Assembly: GCF_038002345.1 (NCBI RefSeq)
Contig: NZ_JBBOCJ010000001.1
Span: 1,178,001-1,242,000, forward strand
Origin: Paenibacillus sp. FSL M7-0420
GTDB lineage: Bacteria; Bacillota; Bacilli; Paenibacillales; Paenibacillaceae
DNA length: 64,000 nt
Direction: 5' to 3'
A program made the position numbers and the translations under genes. Shown here in pieces: positions 26,281-35,106 of this stretch. The notes under the pieces were generated by a model, which searched no databases, was not told the DNA's origin, and worked only from the letters and a program-made list of their open reading frames with translations. The first letter of the stretch is position 1; each line of letters starts with the position of its first letter.

Positions 26281-26394
26281 TAACGTACCTGCGGATCACA
26301 GCGCAGTGGCGACATAGGTCTGCACTGTGCTACACCACCGTAAGCATCAGACCAACGTCAGCACCAGACCAGTACGTGCGTCTGCATCAATAGG

Positions 26395-27357
26395 CTAATC
26401 CGCCGTAGGCTGAAGCCGCATGGATTCGGCAGGCAGGTGGCGGGCGAGCCAGTCCAGCACATCGGCCGTGACCTCGTCCCGGTTGACCTCGTTCAGCATC
26501 TCATGCCGACCTCCCGGATAGAGCTTGCATTCTACATCCTGAAGCCCCTGCTTCCGGTATAACTCAGCCAGACGCATCACCCCTTGACCGTTCATCCCCA
26601 CAGGGTCCTTCTCGCCCGCGAACAGATAGATCGGCTTGTCGCTGCATAAGTGCTGAAGAGTAGACCTGGTATGAAGCTCACGCAGCATATGGAAGAAATC
26701 ACGGAAGAAGCGGGTAGTGCAAATCGCCCCGCAGTAGGGGTCGGAAATGAAGTGATCGACCTCTTCAGGGTCGCTACTGAGCCAGTCAAAAGCCGTCCGG
26801 ACCGGAGAAAAGGAGCGGTTGTATGCGCCAAACACAATTCCGTTCAGCAGCACGCTGCGGTGATGGTCTCCCTGTAGTCTTAACTGCATTGCGGAGAGGG
26901 ACTCCGCCAGCCGCAGCATGCCCCTGGGACCATTGGTGCCGCTGAGGATGAAGCCGCTGTAGATCTCATTACCCTCCTCGCACATCAGCTTCTGAGCCAG
27001 AAATGAGCCCATGCTGTGCGCGAACAGGAAGATAGGCTTATGCTTATGCCGGGAGCAGGCAAGGTCTGCAAGCTGAAGGAGATTGCGCCGCATCCAGTAG
27101 AAGCCGTTCTCCCCGCTGTCACCGAGCAGGTTGACTCTGCCGGCGGTAAGCCCATGCCCCCGGTGGTCATTGGCATACACGGCATAACCGGCTGCGGTGA
27201 GCGCCGAAGCGAACCGGGCATACCGCGCAGCCGTCTCACACATACCGTGAGCAATCTGCACAATCCCCCGGATCTCCGTTCCCGCGTCCGGCAGCCATTC
27301 ATAGACATGAATTTTGACATCTAAGGGATCAGTCATGGAAAAAGTGTTCTCAGTCAT
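26395..27357 (-). CDS. Alpha/beta hydrolase, monoacylglycerol lipase / lysophospholipase type
   Basis: A 320-residue serine hydrolase. It has the oxyanion-hole segment IVQIAHGMCE, the VYANDHRGHGLTAG stretch typical of monoglyceride lipases, and the nucleophile elbow FLFAHSMGSF. The catalytic acid is in FAGEKDPVG and the catalytic His in GGRHEMLNEVN. It likely hydrolyses monoacylglycerols or lysophospholipids in the cytoplasm. AGGAGG lies eight bases before ATG 27357. manA is encoded upstream on the same strand after an 89-bp gap. Confidence 0.88.
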   Translation of the reverse strand: MTENTFSMTDPLDVKIHVYEWLPDAGTEIRGIVQIAHGMCETAARYARFASALTAAGYAVYANDHRGHGLTAGRVNLLGDSGENGFYWMRRNLLQLADLACSRHKHKPIFLFAHSMGSFLAQKLMCEEGNEIYSGFILSGTNGPRGMLRLAESLSAMQLRLQGDHHRSVLLNGIVFGAYNRSFSPVRTAFDWLSSDPEEVDHFISDPYCGAICTTRFFRDFFHMLRELHTRSTLQHLCSDKPIYLFAGEKDPVGMNGQGVMRLAELYRKQGLQDVECKLYPGGRHEMLNEVNRDEVTADVLDWLARHLPAESMRLQPTAD

Positions 27358-27446
27358 CGCCTGTCCTCCTGAAAGTGAAATTCAGCATTCCTAGCGTAAA
27401 GAGTACCTGGTGCTACCCTGATCCAAGTGAGATACAGTCCGGCTGC

Positions 27447-28415
27447 TTAAGGCAGATAAGAGCGCAGTACGGTAGATTGTCCTTCAATGCTGTAAGCGCC
27501 CAGGCTGGAAGGGAGCAGATAACATTCGCCAGCCGCATAAGGCTGGGAGCCGCCGTCCCAGATCAGGTGGCCGCTGCCCTCGCAGATCACCAGGATGGTG
27601 AAGCTGTCACTCGTGGTGGCGAGCTGCCATTCGCCGGAGACGATTCCTTTTTCCACAATAAAATAAGGAGAGGAGGCGATTCTAAGCCATTCTCCGGCCA
27701 CAGCACCATCTGTCTTCATCGAAGTCGCGCCTGCTCCCTCATAGGCGGTAACATTCAGGGAATCCTCGATATGCAGCTCCCGCGGCTTCCCGTCCAGACC
27801 CGGACGGTCGTAATCATAAATCCGGTATGTAGTGTCAGAGTTCTGCTGAATCTCCGCTACAACGACACCTGCACACAACGCATGTACAGTCCCGGCAGGG
27901 ATATAGAAGGAGTCACCTGCAGCTACAGTCACTTCCTGCAGGCTGTCCATCACCGTTCCGTTCTCCAGCGCGGCCTTCAGCATCTCGCGGGTGACGCCTT
28001 CCTTCAGGCCGTAGATGATTTTGGCTCCTGGCTTGGCGTCCAGCACGTACCACATTTCGGTTTTGCCCAGCTCGCCCTTAGGCAGTCCGGCATAATCATC
28101 CGTAGGGTGCACCTGCACAGAGAGGTTGTCGTTGCAATCCAGCAGCTTGATCAGCAGCGGGAATCTTCCGCCTTCTTCCGTGATGCCCTTGCTGCCGAAC
28201 CACTCGTGCCCGAACTGCTCACGGATGGCATCCAGGCCTTGTCCGGCCAGCTCGCCGTTGACTACAGAGGAGGTGCCGTTCGGATGATCGGCAATCATCC
28301 AGCCTTCACCGATGTGGCCTTCCGGCAGATCCAGGCCGAATTTCTCCAGCGCCCGGCCTCCCCAGACACGTTCTTTGAATTCCGGCTGAAATTTCAGAGG
28401 ATATGGTTTCGTCAT
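27447..28415 (-). CDS. manA: Mannose-6-phosphate isomerase, class I
   Basis: A 322-residue cupin-fold zinc enzyme that interconverts mannose-6-phosphate and fructose-6-phosphate. Diagnostic segments are the N-terminal FKERVWGG, LDCNDNLSVQVHPTDDYA (zinc-binding Gln/His), and EMWYVLDAKPGA with its glutamate. AGDSFYIPAGTVHALCAG carries another zinc histidine and ends in the QQNSDTTYRIYDYDR segment. The short Bacillus-type length fits. AAGGAAG precedes ATG 28415; the frame is open upstream to 28487. Confidence 0.93.
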   Translation of the reverse strand: MTKPYPLKFQPEFKERVWGGRALEKFGLDLPEGHIGEGWMIADHPNGTSSVVNGELAGQGLDAIREQFGHEWFGSKGITEEGGRFPLLIKLLDCNDNLSVQVHPTDDYAGLPKGELGKTEMWYVLDAKPGAKIIYGLKEGVTREMLKAALENGTVMDSLQEVTVAAGDSFYIPAGTVHALCAGVVVAEIQQNSDTTYRIYDYDRPGLDGKPRELHIEDSLNVTAYEGAGATSMKTDGAVAGEWLRIASSPYFIVEKGIVSGEWQLATTSDSFTILVICEGSGHLIWDGGSQPYAAGECYLLPSSLGAYSIEGQSTVLRSYLP

Positions 28416-28493
28416 TACAACATCTTCCTTCCTGATAATAGAATGATCCTTCGATTGAAGGTGTGAACAAGTGGCGGCTGCCATCATCTGTGC

Positions 28494-29090
28494 TCAGCTT
28501 CTTCTCTTCTCTACAGCTACAACATACGGGGCAGACCCGCGCTGAAGCTGCCGGTACACGATGGTCTGCGCGTCCTGCTGGGCCAGGCTGGCGGCCCAGG
28601 CTTCGACAGCGGCGGCTTCGCGGCCGCCGCCTTCGTGGCCGGGATACAGCACGGCCGTGATGATCCCGCCCGGGCGAAGCAGCAGCAGCGCCGCCTCCAG
28701 CGCGGCCAGCGTGCTTCCCGGCTCGGTGATGATGGTCTTATCGGCATCGCCTGCGGGCAGATAGCCGAGGTTGAACATCACCGCCGAGACCGTTCCGCGC
28801 CAAGCGGGCGGAACGGCTTCAGCCATGGCTGCATGGCTCTGCTGCAGCAGCGTCACGGGAGCCAGCGCAGCAGGCGCTTCCTCCCGGGCCAGCCGCAGGC
28901 GCTCGCCGGCAAGAGCCAGCGCCTGCGGCTGAATGTCGAACCCGTACACCCCGCCGCGCGGCCCGGCCGCCTTGGCGAGGAACAGAGTGTCGGCGCCGGT
29001 CCCCACGGTGGCGTCGATAGCCAGTCCGCCCGGCGGGAGCCGCTCAGCGGTCAGCTTATGGGCGAAGCTAAGGACAGACAGGAAGCCCAT
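28494..29090 (-). CDS. mnmM: SAM-dependent methyltransferase, YtqB/MnmM family
   Basis: A 198-residue class I methyltransferase with motif I IDATVGTGADTLFLAKAAG, the acidic SAM ribose-binding stretch GFDIQPQAL, and FNLGYLPAGDAD. The last is characteristic of the YtqB family. In B. subtilis, YtqB was identified as MnmM, which methylates 5-aminomethyl-2-thiouridine in tRNA. Its start overlaps the stop of the ytqA homologue in an ATGA arrangement, the same gene pair as in Bacillus. Assignment rests on the family motif and this neighbour. Confidence 0.85.
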   Translation of the reverse strand: MGFLSVLSFAHKLTAERLPPGGLAIDATVGTGADTLFLAKAAGPRGGVYGFDIQPQALALAGERLRLAREEAPAALAPVTLLQQSHAAMAEAVPPAWRGTVSAVMFNLGYLPAGDADKTIITEPGSTLAALEAALLLLRPGGIITAVLYPGHEGGGREAAAVEAWAASLAQQDAQTIVYRQLQRGSAPYVVAVEKRRS

Positions 29091-30046
29091 CAGCCCTTCC
29101 TCCAGTACTTACCCTGCCAGGTGTCCCTGGCAACCAGCTCCTGGTCAATGGCATTCAGCACTTCCCACTTCTTGAGGCTCCACATCGGGCCGATCAGGGC
29201 ATCGCGCGGGGCATCGCCGGTCAGGCGGTGGACGATCATGTCCGGCGGCAGAATTTCCAGCGAGTCGGCAATGAGCTTCACATATTCATCCTGCTCCAGG
29301 AACCGCAGCAGCCCGGCTTCATACTGCTTCACCATCGGCGTTTTGCGCATGAGATGAAGCAGGTGGATTTTGATCCCCTGAACCCCCATATTCGCTACAG
29401 CAGCTACAGTCTCCAGCATCATCTCATGCGTTTCCTGCGGAAGCCCGTGAATGATATGGGTACACACCCGGATGCCGTGACGGCGGAGCTTCGCAACAGC
29501 TTCAGTATAGCAGGCGGTATCATGCGCGCGGTTAATCAGATCCGAAGTGGACTGATGAATGGTCTGAAGCCCCATTTCCACCCATAGATAGGTGCGCTGG
29601 TTCAACTCCGCGAGATACTCCACTACATCATCCGGCAGGCAGTCGGGGCGGGTGGCAATGGCGAGGCCGACAACCCCGGGCTGCTGCAAAATGACTTCAT
29701 AATATTCCCTTAGCTCCTCGACAGGAGCATACGTATTGGTATAGGCCTGGAAATAGCCGATATATTTGGCATTCGGCCATTTCTGATGCTGGCGGTCGCG
29801 GATATGGTTGAACTGGGTGACCAGATCATCCCGGCGGCTTCCGGCGAAATCGCCTGACCCTCTGGCACTGCAGAATGTACAGCCTCCTTTGGCGATGGAA
29901 CCGTCACGGTTCGGACAGGTGAAGCCCGCATCGAGCATGACCTTGAACACCTTGGTATCCATCTGCCCGCGCATTTCGTAGTTCCAGGTATGGAACCGTT
30001 TATCCCCCCACAGAAGCGGAGAGGAGGCCTGTAAAAGATTAGACAT
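29090..30046 (-). CDS. Radical SAM protein, TIGR01212 / YtqA-YhcC family
   Basis: A 318-residue radical SAM protein. The cluster motif is FTCPNRDGSIAKGGCTFCSARG, with wide spacing between the first and second cysteines that is typical of this family. IATRPDCLPDDVV, VEMGLQTIHQ and HIIHGLPQETHEMMLETV follow. The C-terminus ends in a basic QGKYWRKG. Biochemical function is not established for the family; pairing with the tRNA methyltransferase mnmM suggests a role in RNA modification. ATG 30046 lies eight bases after an AGGAG-type site. Confidence 0.88.
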   Translation of the reverse strand: MSNLLQASSPLLWGDKRFHTWNYEMRGQMDTKVFKVMLDAGFTCPNRDGSIAKGGCTFCSARGSGDFAGSRRDDLVTQFNHIRDRQHQKWPNAKYIGYFQAYTNTYAPVEELREYYEVILQQPGVVGLAIATRPDCLPDDVVEYLAELNQRTYLWVEMGLQTIHQSTSDLINRAHDTACYTEAVAKLRRHGIRVCTHIIHGLPQETHEMMLETVAAVANMGVQGIKIHLLHLMRKTPMVKQYEAGLLRFLEQDEYVKLIADSLEILPPDMIVHRLTGDAPRDALIGPMWSLKKWEVLNAIDQELVARDTWQGKYWRKG

Positions 30047-30291
30047 GTGCAGCTCCTTTCATTAACCTTCCCATTGTATCAAAAATCCGTGATGAACGTA
30101 ACAATCCCTCCCGGAAATCCGCCGAAAAAAAACTAAAAATAGGCTGTGAATTACCGCCATTCGGCTTGAAAATGCTTACACATTATGTTATATTTAAAGT
30201 GTTAAAAAAGCCGCTGCAGCAACCACAATCTTATGCTTGAATTCATAATTTCGTGTCGTCTGGTCCATACTAAACCTTAGAGGTGATAACG

Positions 30292-30465
30292 ATGAATTCT
30301 CCAACGGTATTTGCTGATAACAAAGGTTCGATTGATGTGCAGCTGACTCCCGATGAAGCTCTCGCCCTGACAGGCGTAGAATTCAACGGCAACCACAAGA
30401 TCAAGACAGAAGCGCAGCGGAAGATCCGCAATGCGTTCGAGAAGACCTTCGAGTTCGATAAATAA
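30292..30465 (+). CDS. Small 57-residue protein of unknown function
   Basis: AGAGGTGAT ends a few bases before ATG 30292. The protein (MNSPTVFADNKGSIDVQLTP...) is charged and soluble, with a predicted helical C-terminal half (TEAQRKIRNAFEKTFEFDK). It has no motif I recognise. It is transcribed in the same direction as trmB, which begins 200 bp later. Confidence 0.6.
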   Translation: MNSPTVFADNKGSIDVQLTPDEALALTGVEFNGNHKIKTEAQRKIRNAFEKTFEFDK

Positions 30466-30666
30466 ATGGCAGTCCGCTGAATGGCGGGCCGGTATTACAG
30501 ATACAACACGCACGGAACTTTCGACCAGTCCAACAGGGGCAGGATGGAGGTTCCTTTTCTTTTGCTGAAATCCCTTTACTTTTGCCGGTAAGTTCGGCAC
30601 AATATTGCAAGTGGCATTTATCCTATTCACAGATAAGGCAATAAAGAGATAAGCGGAGGAGTACCT

Positions 30667-31383
30667 ATGCGTTTACGCGGAAGAAAAGGAATACGTGAAA
30701 GTCTTGAGGAGCAGACCGATCTGGTCATCCTGGAACCACGCAGCCTGAAGGGGCGCTGGTCCGAATTGTTCGGCAATGATCATCCGATTCATGTGGAGTT
30801 CGGAATGGGCAAGGGACAGTTTATCAGTCAAATGAGCTTCAAATACCCGGAGATTAATTTCATCGGCGTGGATATGTATGACGAGCTGGTGCGGCGCGCA
30901 GCCGAGAAGGCCCGGAATGTATGGGAGCCGGCAGGTGAAGAGACACCGCCCAACGTGAGAGTTGCCCTGGCCAATATCGATTACGCGGAGGAAGTGTTCG
31001 CTCCAGGGGAGCTGGAACGGATCTATCTCAACTTCAGTGATCCCTGGCCGAAAAGTAAGCATGCCCGCCGCCGTCTGACGCATCCGCGTTTTCTTGATAA
31101 ATACCGCGGACTGCTCAGTCCGCTGGGCGAGATCCATTTGAAGACGGATTCCCGCAGCCTGTTTGAATTTTCGCTTAATGCATTTGCGGACTATGGCCTG
31201 CAGATGAAGAATATTTCGCTTGACCTGCATGAGGGCGGCGTGATCAACGAAGAGCATGTAATGACCGAATACGAGACCAAGTTCTATGGACGGGGCGTGA
31301 ACATTCACCGCTGCGAGGCAATTGTCGGAGATGAGGCGCTGAAGCAATATCAGGCCATCCGTCTGGACAAGTACCGCCTCTAG
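30667..31383 (+). CDS. trmB: tRNA (guanine-N7-)-methyltransferase
   Basis: A 238-residue enzyme that methylates N7 of G46 in tRNA using SAM. Motif I is HVEFGMGKGQFISQMS, followed by NFIGVDMYDELVRRA. The catalytic signature IYLNFSDPWPKSKHARRRLTHPRFL and the late MTEYETKF are diagnostic of TrmB. GGAGGAG precedes the ATG. A terminator follows immediately. Confidence 0.95.
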   Translation: MRLRGRKGIRESLEEQTDLVILEPRSLKGRWSELFGNDHPIHVEFGMGKGQFISQMSFKYPEINFIGVDMYDELVRRAAEKARNVWEPAGEETPPNVRVALANIDYAEEVFAPGELERIYLNFSDPWPKSKHARRRLTHPRFLDKYRGLLSPLGEIHLKTDSRSLFEFSLNAFADYGLQMKNISLDLHEGGVINEEHVMTEYETKFYGRGVNIHRCEAIVGDEALKQYQAIRLDKYRL

Positions 31384-31406
31384 GCTGCATTACCGGCAAT
31401 TACAGC

Positions 31407-31446
31407 AAAAGGCAGTCCGGTTCATTCATACCGGACTGCCTTTTGC
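31407..31446 (+). terminator. Bidirectional terminator after trmB
   Basis: AAAAGGCAGTCCGG (31407-31420) pairs with CCGGACTGCCTTTT (31431-31444), with A- and T-runs on both sides. It separates trmB from the convergent glycosyltransferase gene. Confidence 0.9.
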
Positions 31447-31462
31447 GTTCTAACCTGGTTCT

Positions 31463-32659
31463 CTACTGTCCATGTTCTGCGCGCGGTTTATCCAGCATAT
31501 CAATAATGCTTTGGGCGCTTTGCAGCGGGTTGTACCTGGAGATGGCCTCCAGATGGGCCTTGCGCGCCGCACGGACATTTCCGTAATCATTCAGCAGCCG
31601 CTCCATCCACCGGTCAACTACATCGAGGGAGCTGATCGGCTCTCCCAGTCCGGCGGCAGTGAAGTACCGGCAGTTCTCTTCTTCCTGGCCCGGCAGCGGA
31701 GAGTGGAAGAGCATCGGAATGCCCTTGGCCAAGCCTTCGCTGCAGGTCATGCCGCCCGGCTTGGTGACCAGCAGGTCGGACACCTCCATCAGCTTGTCAA
31801 TCTCCCGGGTGAAGCCCAGCAGCCGGATGTTGGGATGCCTGAACCGCGGGTCTTGCATCATCTCCTGCAGCAGCTTGTCATTCTGGCCGAGGCAGAACAC
31901 AATCTGCACCTTGTCCCGCCATCCGGCCAGAGCCGCATTCACTACTTCGTCATTCATCATGCCCCATCCACCGCCCATGACCATGACCGTCGGAACACCA
32001 AGCAGCTTGAACTGCTCTTGAATGTCTTCCCGGCCGTGCTGCTCCCAGAAGCTCGGGTGGACAGGAATGCCGGTTACCCGGATCTTGAAGGCGGCAACGC
32101 CCCGGCGGCGCAGCTTCGCCTTGACCTCAGGGGTGGATACCAGATAGCGGTCCACCTGCGGGCTGATCCAGCTGGCATGGGCGTCATAATCTGTAATGAC
32201 CGTAATCAACGGAGCCTTCAGCGACGGGTGAAGCCGCTTCAGGCGTGAGATAACAGCACCGGGAATGAAGTGGGTACAGACGATAATGTCCGGCTTCAGC
32301 TGCTTCACAATATTTTGGGCATGCGTATAAAACAAGCGGTGCAGGGCAAGTGTGGTAAGACGATTGAATGATTTCTGGTGACGGTACACATAGCCCATCA
32401 GCCGGGGCTGGGAGGTAACCGTCTTGCGGTATGCCGAGACAATGAGCGGGGCCACCTTGGGATTCAGGAAGCTCCCCAGCTCCAGCACCTTGGTCTGCAC
32501 CTCCGGAGACAGCTTCCGCAGGCTGCTCGACAGCGCATATGCAGCCTGGGTATGCCCGGCACCGAAGCCCTCTGACAGCAATAATATTCTTTTTTTGCGC
32601 AATGTATAGTTCACCTGTTCCCTAGAGGTATTGACCGGCCGGCGCCCCTCAGGCATCAT
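31463..32659 (-). CDS. Glycolipid glycosyltransferase, UgtP/MGDG-synthase-like (GT28 fold)
   Basis: A 398-residue GT-B glycosyltransferase. The N-terminal acceptor domain begins ILLLSEGFGAGHTQAAYALS, the GxGH motif of MGDG synthases and UgtP. The C-terminal donor domain has VMVMGGGWGMM and LLVTKPGGMTCSEGLAKGIPMLF for UDP-sugar binding. It probably adds sugar to diacylglycerol or a related lipid at the membrane. ATG 32659 overlaps the PAP2 stop; ATG 32656 is an alternative. Pairing with a PAP2 phosphatase supports a lipid or envelope role. Confidence 0.85.
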   Translation of the reverse strand: MMPEGRRPVNTSREQVNYTLRKKRILLLSEGFGAGHTQAAYALSSSLRKLSPEVQTKVLELGSFLNPKVAPLIVSAYRKTVTSQPRLMGYVYRHQKSFNRLTTLALHRLFYTHAQNIVKQLKPDIIVCTHFIPGAVISRLKRLHPSLKAPLITVITDYDAHASWISPQVDRYLVSTPEVKAKLRRRGVAAFKIRVTGIPVHPSFWEQHGREDIQEQFKLLGVPTVMVMGGGWGMMNDEVVNAALAGWRDKVQIVFCLGQNDKLLQEMMQDPRFRHPNIRLLGFTREIDKLMEVSDLLVTKPGGMTCSEGLAKGIPMLFHSPLPGQEEENCRYFTAAGLGEPISSLDVVDRWMERLLNDYGNVRAARKAHLEAISRYNPLQSAQSIIDMLDKPRAEHGQ

Positions 32660-33183
32660 ATCCAGAGGGCAAGCGTACCGGCTGCGACTCCTGACCCAAT
32701 GACCGCTCCTGCGAGGACATCAGATGGATAATGCAGCCCGAGGTAGATCCGGGAGAAGCCGACTGTGCAGGCCAGAGGAAGCAGGACCGCAGTCAGGACA
32801 GGAAAGGCTATCATATAAGGAACCGTTGAGGCGAAGATAGCGGTCGTATGGCCTGAAGGAAAAGAATGATCCTTAAGCGGATTGCGGAACGTATTGGTGT
32901 CCGGCAGGGCCAGATAGGGCCGCAGGCGCGGGTAGAGCTTTTTGGCGATAGCGACGGGCACATGGCTTATCGCCAGCGCGACCAGTGCCTGAAGTCCTGT
33001 AGTTCTCCATGGCTGCGGGCACACTGCCCAGACCAGGAGATTGATGCCGATCGCGCTTGTTGCACCTCCGAGATGAGTGAGGTAGAAGAGCCAGAAGTTC
33101 AGAAACGGATTGTGCATCCGTCCGTTAATCCATTGAAACACCCGCTGCTCCAGGAGATGCAGTTTCTTGAATAAAGGTCTCAT
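32656..33183 (-). CDS. PAP2-family membrane phosphatase
   Basis: A 175-residue integral membrane protein with the three phosphatase motifs: KKLYPRLRP (motif 1), FPSGHTT (motif 2, catalytic His), and SRIYLGLHYPSDV (motif 3, His nucleophile and Asp). Family members dephosphorylate undecaprenyl pyrophosphate or phosphatidic acid. Four or five hydrophobic helices are visible. ATG 33183 is chosen because GGAGGG is seven bases upstream, although the frame is open to 33267. It is coupled by a 4-bp overlap to the UgtP-like gene. Confidence 0.88.
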   Translation of the reverse strand: MRPLFKKLHLLEQRVFQWINGRMHNPFLNFWLFYLTHLGGATSAIGINLLVWAVCPQPWRTTGLQALVALAISHVPVAIAKKLYPRLRPYLALPDTNTFRNPLKDHSFPSGHTTAIFASTVPYMIAFPVLTAVLLPLACTVGFSRIYLGLHYPSDVLAGAVIGSGVAAGTLALWI

Positions 33184-33598
33184 ATCATGTCCCTCCGATA
33201 GTCCGGCTAAAAGAGTTCTGGCGCAGCTTAAGCAGCAGATTTCACGGCCTGAAGCTGTCTTTATCATACTTTTTTAAGGTAGCCCGTTCAAGAAAAAGCT
33301 CGGGTCCGCTCGAAAAATGTCTCTTTTGACTTGTGAGCCCCAAAGCGACTACAATGATTCAAGCAGGAAGATCGCGTTTATAAGGTAACAGAGAAATAAG
33401 GAGCCAGCCAGTACACTGGAATCCATATTCATATCTTGTGAAACGGGACATAACACAATTCGGAATCCTGCCCGGAACTAAGGGGAAATTCTTGTCTACA
33501 GTAAGGGATGCAACAAAAGGGTCAGATAGAACGTTAGCAAGTTAGAGAGAGAAAGAGAAAAAACATCAAGATTTGGAAAAAGGGGGCATCTAAAGATC
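33184..33598. other. Divergent intergenic region
   Basis: 415 bp between the minus-strand PAP2 gene and the plus-strand membrane glycosyltransferase. It must hold promoters for both, but I found no -35/-10 pair good enough to call. It ends in a purine-rich stretch with AAAGGGGG, about 12 bases before the glycosyltransferase ATG. No small gene, repeat or RNA is evident. Confidence 0.4.
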
Positions 33599-34840
33599 AT
33601 GACAGACGCATTGTTTGTTACGCTCCAAGTGATCTTGGCGGCAATCGCAGTTTATCAGTTTGCATTTTCGCTGTTTGGACTGCGCAAGAAGAAGAACAAG
33701 GTTAGGCATGCGCCGCAAAAGTCATTTGCCGTACTGGTCGCCGCACACAACGAGGAAGAAGTGGTTGGCGCTCTGATGGAGAACCTGAAGCAGCTTAATT
33801 ATCCCCAGGAACTGTACGATGTATTTGTCATCTGTGACAACTGTACGGATAATACCGCTGCGATCGTGCGGGAGCACGGCATGAATGCCTGTGTACGTAC
33901 CAACAGCAACCTGCGCGGTAAAGGCTATGCCATCGAGTGGATGCTGAAGGAGCTGTGGGCGCTGCCCCGCCAGTACGACGCTGTAGTCATGTTCGATGCC
34001 GACAACCTCGCACATACAGAGTTCCTGACAGAGATGAACAACGATCTGTGTTCAGGCGGACGGGTCATTCAAGGCTACATTGATACGAAGAACCCGGAGG
34101 ATTCCTGGATCACGGCTGCTTACGGCGTATCCTACTGGTACATCAACCGGCTGTGGCAGCTGTCGCGCCATAATCTGAAGATGGCCAACTTCCTCGGCGG
34201 TACAGGCATGTGCTTCGAGACGAACCTGCTGAAGGAAATGGGCTGGGGGGCAACCAGTCTGGTTGAGGATTTGGAATTCACCATGCGCAGCGCCTCCAAG
34301 GGCGTATATCCAAGATTTAATTATGATGCCAAAGTATTCGATGAGAAGCCGCTTACCTTCAAGGCTTCCTCCAGACAGCGTCTGCGCTGGATGCAGGGTC
34401 ATTTCACCGTAGCCCGCCGTTACTTCTTCCCGCTGCTGTGGCAGGGGATCAAGGAACGCAGCCTGACGAAGTTCGACCTGGCACTGTATGGAGCGAATGT
34501 ATACATTGTGTTGCTTACGTTCCTGATGACTGCCGTAATGTTTGTGGATAATGCTGTGTTTGGCGGTCCGCATATTGCCAATATTTACGGACATCTGCCG
34601 CTGTGGCTCGGGTACTTTGCCGTAGGGGCGAACATTCTGACCTTCCTGCTGGCCATGGCGCTGGAGCGGGTGAAGTTCAAGAAGGTCTATCTGTACCTGC
34701 TGGTGTTCCCGGTCTATCTGCTCTCGTGGTATCCCATTACGTTCTATGCGTTCTTCACGCAGAACAACAAGCAGTGGAGTCATACCAAGCATACGCGCGT
34801 AGTCCGGCTGGAGGAAGTGCAGAGCAAGCAGGTTTCATAA
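33599..34840 (+). CDS. Membrane-bound family 2 glycosyltransferase
   Basis: A 413-residue processive-type GT2. An N-terminal helix (residues 4-24) is followed by the catalytic domain with VLVAAHNEE, VICDNCTDNT, VMFDADNLAH (DXD), a GTGMCFETNLL region, SLVEDLEFTM (ED catalytic base) and the RQRLRWMQGH version of QxxRW. Three C-terminal helices complete it. This set resembles polysaccharide synthases such as those for poly-N-acetylglucosamine or hyaluronan. The product is not predictable, and no accessory genes (deacetylase, cyclase) are nearby. Confidence 0.88.
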   Translation: MTDALFVTLQVILAAIAVYQFAFSLFGLRKKKNKVRHAPQKSFAVLVAAHNEEEVVGALMENLKQLNYPQELYDVFVICDNCTDNTAAIVREHGMNACVRTNSNLRGKGYAIEWMLKELWALPRQYDAVVMFDADNLAHTEFLTEMNNDLCSGGRVIQGYIDTKNPEDSWITAAYGVSYWYINRLWQLSRHNLKMANFLGGTGMCFETNLLKEMGWGATSLVEDLEFTMRSASKGVYPRFNYDAKVFDEKPLTFKASSRQRLRWMQGHFTVARRYFFPLLWQGIKERSLTKFDLALYGANVYIVLLTFLMTAVMFVDNAVFGGPHIANIYGHLPLWLGYFAVGANILTFLLAMALERVKFKKVYLYLLVFPVYLLSWYPITFYAFFTQNNKQWSHTKHTRVVRLEEVQSKQVS

Positions 34841-34872
34841 TCCGCACTGTAAATTAATAATTTCAGAGGATG

Positions 34873-34901
34873 TTGACATCTTCAGTCTGATGATGTATAG
34901 T
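34873..34901 (+). promoter_or_regulatory. Sigma-A promoter of infC-rpmI-rplT
   Basis: Consensus TTGACA (34873-34878), a 17-bp spacer and TATAGT (34896-34901) lie about 200 bp upstream of infC. Confidence 0.85.
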
Positions 34902-34907
34902 ATTCAA

Positions 34908-35060
34908 GTGTGCAAAACATAGGGATTGCAAGCAGAAGCACCGGCTTCTCACCTGACTGGCTAACAGCCTGCTGGTTTTGATCTCAATGCTTTATGAATG
35001 GTTACAATTCATGAACGTTGATCAAACGGGGTGTCGGGGAATTACCGGCATCCCTTTTTT
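34908..35060 (+). promoter_or_regulatory. L20-type leader with attenuator before infC
   Basis: The transcript leader contains a hairpin (ATGAAT/ATTCAT, near 34993-35015). It ends in a Rho-independent terminator: GGGGTGTCGG (35028-35037) pairs with CCGGCATCCC (35045-35054), followed by six T residues, and all of this lies before infC. In Bacillus, L20 binds such a leader and promotes premature termination of the infC-rpmI-rplT operon. Assignment is by position and the terminator; the L20-binding structure was not folded. Confidence 0.7.
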
Positions 35061-35106
35061 ATGGAGAACCGTAATATATGATCTGAAAATTATTCGGAGG
35101 TGGAGG

